From Puccinellia tenuiflora (Eukaryota; Streptophyta; Magnoliopsida; Poales; Poaceae): a DNA stretch of 64,000 bases. The translations under genes were made by a program, and so were the position numbers. A model generated the notes under the pieces. That model had not been told where the DNA came from. It searched no databases and saw nothing but the letters and a program-made list of their open reading frames with translations. Location: assembly GCA_012064385.1 (NCBI GenBank), contig QRDG01001382.1, forward strand, positions 62,001 through 126,000, written 5' to 3'. Positions 55,857 through 64,000 of the stretch are shown here, in pieces. Numbering within the stretch: the stretch's first letter is position 1; each line of letters begins with the position of its first letter.

Positions 55857-57160
55857 TGAAAGAACATCTCTTAGTTTTGGTGATATAATGACAACACATT
55901 TTGTGGGCTAATCATGTTCGGTAAAGTGTTATGTCAGGTTTTTTAGGTGGTTAGGTCCAGAAGGTGAAAAGATCGAAGACACGATTAGAGACGGAGAAGA
56001 GATTTCCTTTGGAGTGGTTTTCTGCCCTTTCATGACCGGAAGTTCCGGTGGGCGGAAGCTCCGGCCTTTGGCCGGAAGTTCCGGCCAAGCGAGAAAACGG
56101 CTAAGTCATTTTTGGGATCCCTCTCTCGAGGGGTCCCAGAACTTCTCCCGGAAGTTCCCCCCAGAAATTTCCGGTGGTCCGGAAGTTCCGGCCTCTAGGA
56201 CGGAAGTTCCGGCCCTAGAAGTTTTCCGGTGGAATTTTGGCTAAGTCATTTTGGATTTTCCTCTCGGGAGGGGTCCCGGAGGTTTTGGGCGGAGATTCCC
56301 CCCGGAGATATCCGGCCCACCGGAAGTTCCGGTGTTCACGCCGGAAGTTCCGACCCCTGGCCGGAAGTTCCGGTACATAACACCAGAAGTTCCGGCCCCT
56401 CACTGCTCCAACGGCCAGAATGTATGGAGGGGTATAAATACTCCACCACCCACCTTGGTTCACTCAGCTCTTGCAACTCTCTCTTCTCCATTACAAGCAA
56501 AAGCTCCAATCGAAGAGATCTCCCAATCCCTCCACCCAAACTCGTTGATCTTTGGAGGATTGAAGGAGAAGGCCATGATCTACATCGTCACCAAGCCGTT
56601 CTTCATTTCCCCCTCATTCACTTGAGGGATTTCATTTCTAGGGTTAGCATTGTGTTACCCCAGATTCACTTGCTTACTACTTGTTGTAATTGTGACAGAT
56701 TTGTTGATTTGGGAGCCCCCGATTAAGTTTTGGGTGTGTGCCCCAAGAACACTGTAAGGGCTCCGGATTCCGCCTTGAAGGATTCCGATAGTGGAAGGTG
56801 AACCAAACCCTTGGGTGTGGTTCATTAGAGAATATGGTGAGGCCTTTTGTGGCATCTTGAGTAGGCCTCTTGTGGCGAGCGCACACCCCTCCACACGACG
56901 TACTTCCTTAACAAGGAGGAACTCGGGAATACATCCTTGCCTCCGCGTGCTTCTACTTTCATTTATCTCTATCCCTTACTTGTCTTTACTTGTATCGTAG
57001 TAATTGCCTAGTCGTAGTTGTTTACTCATCATATAGGTAGATTCACCATAGTTGCATATCTAGAGAATATACCTTTGTGGCAAGCCTAAAATTGAAAAAG
57101 TATTAAAATTTGGTGTAGCACCTATTCACCCCCCCTCTAGGTGCCCATACGATCCTTTCA
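55857..57160 (+). repeat. Right LTR of the Sirevirus
   Basis: 1304 bp, same ends as the left LTR, TATA box TATAAATA at 56433-56440. U3 holds about ten GGAAGTTCC-core palindromes. It also has a duplicated block of roughly 140 bp beginning GGCTAAGTCATTTT (56098 and 56238), which is single in the left LTR. Confidence 0.93.
56033..56395 (+). repeat. Palindromic CCGGAAGTTCCGG array in U3
   Basis: About ten copies of a 13-bp palindrome, exact or with one or two changes, spaced irregularly. Dense palindromes in LTRs are a described feature of Sireviruses, where the maize version has a different core. Confidence 0.85.
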
Positions 57161-57165
57161 TTATG

Positions 57166-57510
57166 TCACTCGAGCACAGAGTAAGCAAGGGTGGACTCAC
57201 TATCGAACATATACTCTCTCTTAGAGAGATTTACACATAAATTTGGTCAGAGTAAACACATAAATCAAAGAGTATGCAAGAGCAACAAATAAGCAATATA
57301 GCGTCATATAAAATTTTCCGAGCAATTTTATTTTCGGTATTTTCTATGATGCAAAGATAGTAGAAACATAAGCTGGCACTTGACACTCGGTTAATAGGCT
57401 AGTACAATAAAATATTTTGAACTGGTATGAAATCATAACAAAAACATGTAGTATTGTTAGAATAATAGCACGAAAAACTTAAAAATTATGGATACGTTTG
57501 GGACGTATCA
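57166..57510 (-). repeat. Minus-strand gypsy LTR, piece 3 (5' edge)
   Basis: On the minus strand it starts TGATACGTCCCAAACGTATC at 57510, the same palindromic LTR start as the other gypsy LTRs here. It runs to the Sirevirus duplication and continues at 30044. Confidence 0.6.
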
Positions 57511-58391
57511 TTCGTGTGGACGACTCATTTTGCATTGCATTAGTAGAATCACTAGTCAATTGGTAGCATTCCAATGCTACATGTCTGTCAAGATGACATC
57601 TTACTGATTTCATCTTCATCAGCGGGACCTGGATGCCAATTATGATCCCTGTGCATTCCACAAATAACTTGTCATTGAACCATAAACTTAGAGTCTTATT
57701 CTCTCTGTTTCTGCGATACCGACTTGCCCGAGATTCTATCAATTAAGCATCTCCATGCCTCGTGCAATCTCATTACCGGTCAAGTGCTATTTAACTCGTT
57801 CCCATGAATTTCATCCCCATGACCAATGTCATACGCTGCGTAGCTTATTAGATGAAATCTCACCGAGTGAGCCCAGAGTATCTTTCCATCGCGTAGATGA
57901 ACAAATATCGTTCTCGATACATACTTCTCAACATATCACCTTCGTATACCCGAGCTGCTCCTTTATGATCACCTTGTTACGGTGTGACGGTTGATACAGT
58001 CAAAGCATCCTCCAGTGATAGTGATTAGATTATTATCTCACGGTCTAAGGAATAAGTTACCACGTTTCCTAATTATTACAATGGTGAACTTCGTGACTTG
58101 ATCATGTTGTAATAATCGCTATTGGGTAATGTCCATCACTTTCATTCACCCAATGAAATGACTTCATTGTCAATTGACATAAATGTCCATGACTGGGAAA
58201 CCTCAACCATCAGTTGACCAATGAACTAGTGTATCCTTATACTTGCTAGGGACCTGGTTGTTTACTTACCACATGTGTATTAATGTTTCCTCTTCATACA
58301 GTTATAACATGGTATAAAACTAATTATAAACTTTAATGAGATATTACAATAAACTCCTTTATTTATTTGCCTCTAGGGCATATCTCCAACA
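57511..58391 (-). repeat. Angela/BARE-like Copia LTR, partial
   Basis: The minus strand starts TGTTGGAGATATGCCCTAGA at 58391, preceded by the polypurine block GCAAGTGGGAGAC. This is the 3'-LTR junction of Angela/WIS/BARE-type Copia elements of the Triticeae. The LTR is cut at 57511 by the minus-strand gypsy LTR. Confidence 0.75.
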
Positions 58392-61242
58392 GTCTCCCAC
58401 TTGCACTAGAGTACACATAAACTAGTTCGCATTTGTTACTAATCTCATCACTTCATTATGCTCGTATGCTTTCAGATCATGCTTGCTAGTGGAAGAGGTT
58501 GATCGTCAATGGTATGTACTATTCAGATCCATCCATCCTTTGCAAAACATTAATGTCACCTGCTTTGACATTACCCCATCATCTCCATGATGAACCTAAA
58601 ATATGTTTGGTTGTAGAGTGAGACCTTTTGTTTCCTCTGTGCTCACATGATCCTTGATCATTCAGACGGACTTTCTCAACGTCATATGCACCAGAAACAC
58701 ACTCAATCGGGAAAGAAAATTTCCTCAACTTTAAACAACATATTTTGCTAATCCTTGAAGTAATCATATACTTCTATATTTATGTAGACTTTCAAATCGA
58801 CAGTGCATTTCATGCCACTTCGATGTATTAATTAGGCTTTCGCTGCGCTTCTGCTTTTACGAGATTTCCAATCTAGTTTGGTGTCAGTACTTTATAACAG
58901 TTATACCTAAGTCCACCAATCATAGAAATATTTCTCATAGCTCTACCTCAGACGCTAGAGAAATTACTCAACTTCTGTTCAGTGAATTACTCCTAATCAC
59001 TTCAGAACATGTTCTTGTAACAAAGAACTTGTGTCACATTTTGTCAAGCACATAATATGGTTTTATATGTTAGCATCTATGACTCCGGCATAGTTCCTAC
59101 AACATATCTCCCAACCACTATTATTAATTTGGAGTGAGATTTTGCTCAATATTTTGCCAAATTTTACAAGTAAGAACCTCCATCATTTACTTGTTCCATT
59201 CTGAACTCCTTCTGAATCCCATTTGCGCAAATACTACTTGACTTAATTTATCTATCTTGATAAATGTTCGATTTATAAACAACCTTACACATTCGAACTT
59301 ACACTTCTAATACCGCCATTTACCATCAACATCCACAATATGTCCAAAATGTTGTCAAGCTCCCACTAAAATATGCCACCCACATATTAAATCATGAAAA
59401 CCCCAATTGGCTCCCACTCAAAAACATGTTACCCACATATTTGATCATGGAGATCAATTTGTTCCTACTTAAAAATATGTCTCACACATATTCACAGCAA
59501 TTATCTCCCACTCAAAATTTGCAACTGCAAATTCCTCTATATTTTGGACACTTCCAAAATTTCCTTTAATAGCTTTTCAAGTCGAGATTTCTATATATGA
59601 TGCACTAGTGCCATGCTAGTGATAATCCAAAGGATGCAAGCATCACCACGTTTAAGTGATCAATCATCTTTGAATTCTGTCCAAGATACACTTCTTGACA
59701 AAATGTGCTTTGTGTCCTTTTAAGTATGATTCCTTTCTTTTAAATCCTTAAAAAGATAAGTGATAACATCACTTAATGAGATCAAGCAACTTTGGAATCT
59801 TTTACTTAATATTGCATTTTCAATGACTCCGAGGCATTATCGTATTTCAGGGTCACTATATCCTTTTGTAGTTGGTAGTTATGTCATGTTACTTGAACAA
59901 AACAAGTGAATCATGAATATTCAATTTGCACTGTGGCAAATATATTCTTGAATCCTACTGCCTTATTAGTAAAGCTTTAATCGATATATTATGATCATTA
60001 TCATCAATTTCTCCTTTATGTGTAAAGTACACATTTTATCAGAACTCATTCCGTTGCACCACTTGATACTTCGAAGGCAAGGTTAATAACCTTATTTCAG
60101 CTTTTACTATATTTAATTCCAGCAACATTTTATCATAAAACTTCTATCATGATAAAATACCATCTTTTAGTAAATAATAGATTTACCCTTCTCGGTTTTG
60201 TGGAAGGTGCACTCACATTCATATGTGAATATTCTACAAAATTGTTTATTCGCTATAGTTTCAATTTATCGTATAACCTTAAAACTACGACTTTTCATAA
60301 TTCATATGAAGTCGTTTCTGTGAATAACACATAGCCCCTTAGAGGAGTGTTTTGCTATTCTAATTGATAATTCTAAATGATATTACTAACCCTGATAAGA
60401 AATCGTTATAGGATCACACGATATTTCAATAAAGTGTGATTACAATATTTTAGAACACATCCGTCATATTGAACAATTCCAAAAATTGTATTTTATGAAA
60501 CACTTTTCACAGACCCTCATGCTAAAATTATAACTCAAATATCTTGACACTTTGATCCGATCACAGCGAATCAATTTTCTTGTTAAAATTTAATATCCTT
60601 GTCTACTCCGAAACTTGTTGATCATATCAAATATTTGTCCACGAAATAATGATTCTCATTTATTCGCTAAACCGAGAATTAATCAGAGGCGACTTTAGCA
60701 ATTTACGGCACACCGGGTGTGGCGTTTTTAGTCATATTGCCTATCGGGGCAAAGGGCATATGTGTTAATCATCTAAATGCTTTACACATTATCACCAAGA
60801 CTAAAACATCTTCATGAATTCATTATTTTGTTTTGGATTGTACTTAGCACGATTTATAAATGTTCTAATTTATTATCGTTGAGAGTAAATAAGAATAACA
60901 TACTCATAATCGAATTGTGACCACGAAAGATTTTTATTCATAATATAGAACAACTCCTTATCTTTACATGAATAACCGTCTCGCAAGATGCAAGACAGAC
61001 TAATTTTGTCCACACTCTAATCGATTACAAAATTTATCCAAATCCTCTAATCAAAACGACATATGTATAGGAAGGGCGTCGTCAACATCAACTTCTTGAT
61101 AGCTCCCAATCATGCAATGGCGCCTCGTCCAGTCCAAGCCACATTCACAGTCCGTCCTGTTTTCGCAAAACGAGGATAAGCATCAAATACTTCACAATAC
61201 TGCAACAAGTCCAAATGGAAAACATTTATAATTTGTATATCT
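58392..61242 (-). mobile_element. Non-coding internal region of the Copia derivative
   Basis: It lies on the internal side of the Copia 3' LTR but shows no RT, RNase H or integrase motif on either strand; the longest ORFs are about 60 codons. Several CTCCCACT blocks (59360-59510) repeat the polypurine complement. It may be a very decayed element or a large non-coding derivative. Confidence 0.4.
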
Positions 61243-61892
61243 TGATACGTGTCAAACATATCAATAATTTTTTATTGATCCCTGCTTGTTTTATATCGAT
61301 GCCATATGTTTTTACTATCTTATTATATCATTTTGAGGCATTTTATTGGACTAACCTATTGACAAGATGCCCAGTGCCAGGTCCCTGTTTTGTGTTGTTT
61401 TGTTGCAGAAAGTTACTATGGGTTGTGAGTAGTTCCCCCCGTGAACTACGGGTTTGTAGCCACCACTACCTTCGGGATAAGTTGTGAGTAGTTCCCCAGT
61501 GCCACCGCTGCCTCCGGGATGAGTTGTGAGTAGTCCCCCTCTGGACTACGGGTTTGTAGCAGTAGCTAGTTGATACTCTATCCCCCTTGTGCTACCATGT
61601 TTAGATCTTGTGAGCTGACCTACATGATCAAGATCACCGTTATGTAATCGGCGTTGTGTTTGTTGGGATTTGATGGATTGTTACATTATGATGAGTTAGT
61701 TATGTTTGTGAATTGTTGTTGCTGCACCCTTGTTATGCTTACTGCTTGTCACTAGTGCACGAGTAACATGATCTTAGATTTGGGCTTGTTATGTTTGCAT
61801 GAATATAATTGTTGCTTAGATCGTATCTACAAGTTGTATGCACCTGTTACTAGTCAGGAACCGGCGACCGCGAGTGACAGAAATGTGGACAT
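61243..61892 (+). repeat. Gypsy LTR, first part only
   Basis: It starts TGATACGTGTCAAACATATC and follows the same order as the LTR at 61893, but with an internal deletion (it passes quickly from GTTGCAGAAAGTTACT to the GGTTGTGAGTAGTT block). It breaks off after GTGGACAT, where the next LTR begins. The remainder should lie beyond the window. Confidence 0.7.
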
Positions 61893-63368
61893 TGATACAT
61901 GTCAAACGTATCTATAATTTTTTATCGTGCCATGCTTGATTCCCATCATTATTACATGTTTATGCTACATTATTATATCATTTTGAGGCATTTTATTGGA
62001 CTAACCTATTGACAAGATGCCCAGTGCCAGTTCCCTGTTTTTGTGCTGTTTTTCTTTTAGAAAGTTACTTCTGGAAATATTCTCGGATCTAGATGAAAAT
62101 TTACGGAGATTTTTTATTGAAGAAATGAGGAAGGGAGCCAGAAGGGCGACCCTGGGGGAGGCACATAGGCCAGGGGTGGGCTCCCACCGCGGGTCAGGTG
62201 GGGCCGCGGCTGCCGCCCTCCTGCGCCCCTTGGGAGTCCCCTCACGGTGTCCTTTGGCCTATAAATTGTCTCTGGCGAAAAAACCCTAACACCCGAAGAA
62301 TTTTCCCAAATACGATACAAAGCTCCGCCGCCATCGCCGACATGTTTCGGGGGGTCAAATTGCCTTTTTCGGCACCCTGTCGGGACGGGGATTGCCCCCC
62401 GGAGCCATCTTCGCCGCCACCCGCTGCCTCCGGGATGAGTTGTGAGTAGTTCCCCCGTGGACTACGGGTTTGTAGCAGTAGCTAGATGGTACTCTCTCCC
62501 CCTTGTTGTTCAGTACCATGTTCTCGTGAGCTGCCCTACATGATCGAGATCAATCCGATGTAATATGCCTTGTGTTTGTTGGGATCCAATGGATTGGCAC
62601 GTTATGATCAGATTATTTATGTTGTGAATTGTTGTTGCTGCAATGTGTTATGCTTAATGCTTGTCACTAGTGCATGAGTGGCATGATCTTAGATTTGGCC
62701 CCGTTATGTTTGCATGAATATAATTGATGCTTAGATCATTTCTACAAGTTGTATGCACCTGTTATTAGTCCGGAACCGGAGACCTCGAGTGACAGAAATG
62801 GGGACATTGATGGGAATGGTTAGTAACTTGAGGATTACATGTGTTCATTGTGTGTTAATGCTTTGCTCCGGTGTTCTATTAAAAGGAACACCTTAATTGC
62901 CATTTGTTCCTTAATTGGCCTAGCTGAAACTGGATGGCATGACAAAAGATGTTGTGAGAATTCTCATCGCGAGTAGTTACAACTATATATGGAATACATG
63001 CCTACGTATGATTGATAAACTGAATGCTTTGTCATAATTAATTAATTAGTGCAATTCTGTCAATTGCCCAAATGTAATTTGTTCACCCAATGCATGATTA
63101 TTTGCTTAGGAGAGCCGCCACTAGTGAAACTATGAACCCCGGTCCATATTTCTCCATCATTGCTTTCGTGTTACGGTTACTATTGTTCTCAAATCACTGT
63201 TGCTTTCACCTCTCTCATGTTACTTGTGCTTCTCCAGGTGTGGCTGAATTGACAACTCAGTTGCGAAGACCTCTAAGTATTCTTTGGCTCCCCTTGAGTC
63301 GAATCAATAAATTGGGTTATACTACCCCCGCGAAGACAGTTGCGATCCCCTACACTTGTGGGTCATCA
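61893..63368 (+). repeat. Left LTR of an Athila-type element running off the window
   Basis: TGATACATGTCAAACGTATC...TGTGGGTCATCA, 1476 bp, followed by the primer site TGGCGCCGTTGCCGGGGAG at 63380-63398. The five bases before it are GACAT, the expected target duplication. Confidence 0.85.
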
Positions 63369-63471
63369 AGACTATTTTCTGGCGCCGTTGCCGGGGAGCC
63401 ATAGCTCTACTTATTGGTTCACTTGGGAAGTACTCACTTTCTCTCTACTCTCTTTATTGTTATTGCTATCA

Positions 63472-63894
63472 ATGTTTAACTTCTTTGAAACTAGATCTTA
63501 TTGGCAAGGCGGGTTCACAGAGGAACAAAGAGAATATTATAAGGAATACCACTTGTCACAAAAAGGGATACACTTATGGAAATTAATTAATACTCAGGAC
63601 AATTATGCTAGAGACTTGTGCTTAAATTATGATATATCTTATTGCTGTGATGAGTCTAGTTGTAGCATGAATTTTAAACACCTTCCTTTTCAATGTGCCG
63701 GTAATGATAATGAAACCTTAGCATCTTATGCTAAGGGAAACTATGATTTTTATGATGTAGAACCTATTGAAGAATTTATTGCGTGGATGGGTGCTTATGA
63801 AATTTCTTCTTTGATTGAAAATGATGATGATGCTCCTTATAAATCTGAAAGTTTTGCTATACTTAAATATTGCACGGATAATTACAAAAGATGA
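63472..63894 (+). CDS. Unknown 140-aa leader ORF of the Athila-type element
   Basis: The ATG at 63472 opens MFNFFETRSYWQGGFTEEQRE, and the frame ends at TGA 63892-63894. It contains a CxxxxC-type cluster (YCCDESSC...FQCAGND), an acidic C-terminal half and a Trp/Tyr-rich N-terminus. I recognise no family. Its position, about 75 bp after the primer site, equals that of the 190-aa ORF in the 36-kb gypsy; both are small, acidic and Tyr-rich, so they may be distant relatives. Confidence 0.5.
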   Translation: MFNFFETRSYWQGGFTEEQREYYKEYHLSQKGIHLWKLINTQDNYARDLCLNYDISYCCDESSCSMNFKHLPFQCAGNDNETLASYAKGNYDFYDVEPIEEFIAWMGAYEISSLIENDDDAPYKSESFAILKYCTDNYKR

Positions 63895-64000
63895 AATTGT
63901 TATATTACTGAATATCATAAGGGTTTATGTCCCCCAGAAGAAGAGACTAATGTCATGTAGGAGCCTATGGAAGAAGAAATTGTTGAAACTGGAAGCTCAT

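Larger units (their letters stand above)
30040..57165 (+). mobile_element. Sirevirus-type Copia retrotransposon (opened by two gypsy insertions)
   Basis: Flanked by TTATG at 30040-30044 and 57161-57165. Left LTR 30045-31214, primer site TGGTATTAGAGCC (initiator-Met type) at 31217, polypurine tract AAAAAGGGGGAGAT at 55843-55856, right LTR 55857-57160. Coding order is gag with coiled coil, protease, integrase, RT, RNase H, then an extra envelope-position ORF, which is the Copia order plus the third gene typical of Sireviruses. Gypsy elements occupy 36325-42749 and 43694-53136. The coding region has many frameshifts and the LTRs differ clearly, so it is older than its insertions. Confidence 0.92.
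61893..64000 (+). mobile_element. Athila-type gypsy element, 5' part
   Basis: LTR, primer site and the first 0.6 kb of internal sequence are present; the rest lies outside the window. It is nested in the LTR that starts at 61243. Confidence 0.85.

Overview
The window is nuclear DNA from a grass, most likely Triticeae or a close Pooideae relative. This rests on three things: nested LTR retrotransposons dominate, several LTR and primer-site types are the kind seen in wheat and barley genomes, and the one recognisable host gene is a GC-rich monocot vacuolar-invertase-type GH32 gene with the 9-nt mini-exon of that family. There is one unresolved base (n at 12814). I found no tRNA, rRNA, CRISPR or bacterial feature.

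Layout. (1) 1-11 kb: an old low-copy region holding two diverged copies of one segment (about 900-5500 and 7535-9880). Each copy has a TATA box and a short MGQS... first exon; copy B also has a phase-compatible second exon, giving a candidate 62-aa gene. Degraded LINEs lie in and between the copies. Two tiny 5'-truncated LINE insertions have perfect target-site duplications (12 and 15 bp). (2) 11.2-12.8 kb: one end of a CACTA transposon and LTR-like debris. (3) 13.5-17.2 kb, minus strand: a vacuolar acid invertase gene with all four exons, splice sites and a TATA box. Its frame is broken by about nine small indels, nearly all single bases at homopolymers. (4) 17.65-27.04 kb: a complete 9.4-kb LTR retrotransposon (minus strand, TSD AAGAC, equal 1064-bp LTRs). 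It carries gag-protease but no RT or integrase, and an antisense intron-containing gene takes the place of pol. (5) 27.05-30.04 kb: a LINE endonuclease fragment, pieces of a minus-strand gypsy LTR, and a solo LTR. (6) 30.05-57.16 kb: a Sirevirus-type Copia element (TSD TTATG) opened by two later gypsy insertions, a minimal non-autonomous one at 36.33-42.75 kb (TSD GGATG) and an Athila-type one at 43.69-53.14 kb (TSD GTGTC). (7) 57.2-61.2 kb: the rest of the host gypsy LTR inside a minus-strand Angela/BARE-like Copia LTR, with non-coding internal DNA beyond. (8) 61.2-64 kb: a gypsy LTR interrupted by another Athila-type element that runs off the window.

How the parts relate. The invertase would hydrolyse vacuolar sucrose if its frame is intact in the real genome. 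The retrotransposon upstream of it is on the same strand, and its 3' LTR promoter points at the invertase promoter about 430 bp away. The mobile elements lack full coding sets: the antisense-gene element, the 36-kb gypsy and the Athila-type element have no RT or integrase in the window, and the Sirevirus has lost the stretch with the integrase catalytic Glu. Any mobility of these copies would have depended on proteins supplied from elsewhere. Target-site duplications fix the nesting order: the Angela-like LTR is oldest, then the minus gypsy LTR, then the Sirevirus and the solo LTR, then the two gypsies inside the Sirevirus.
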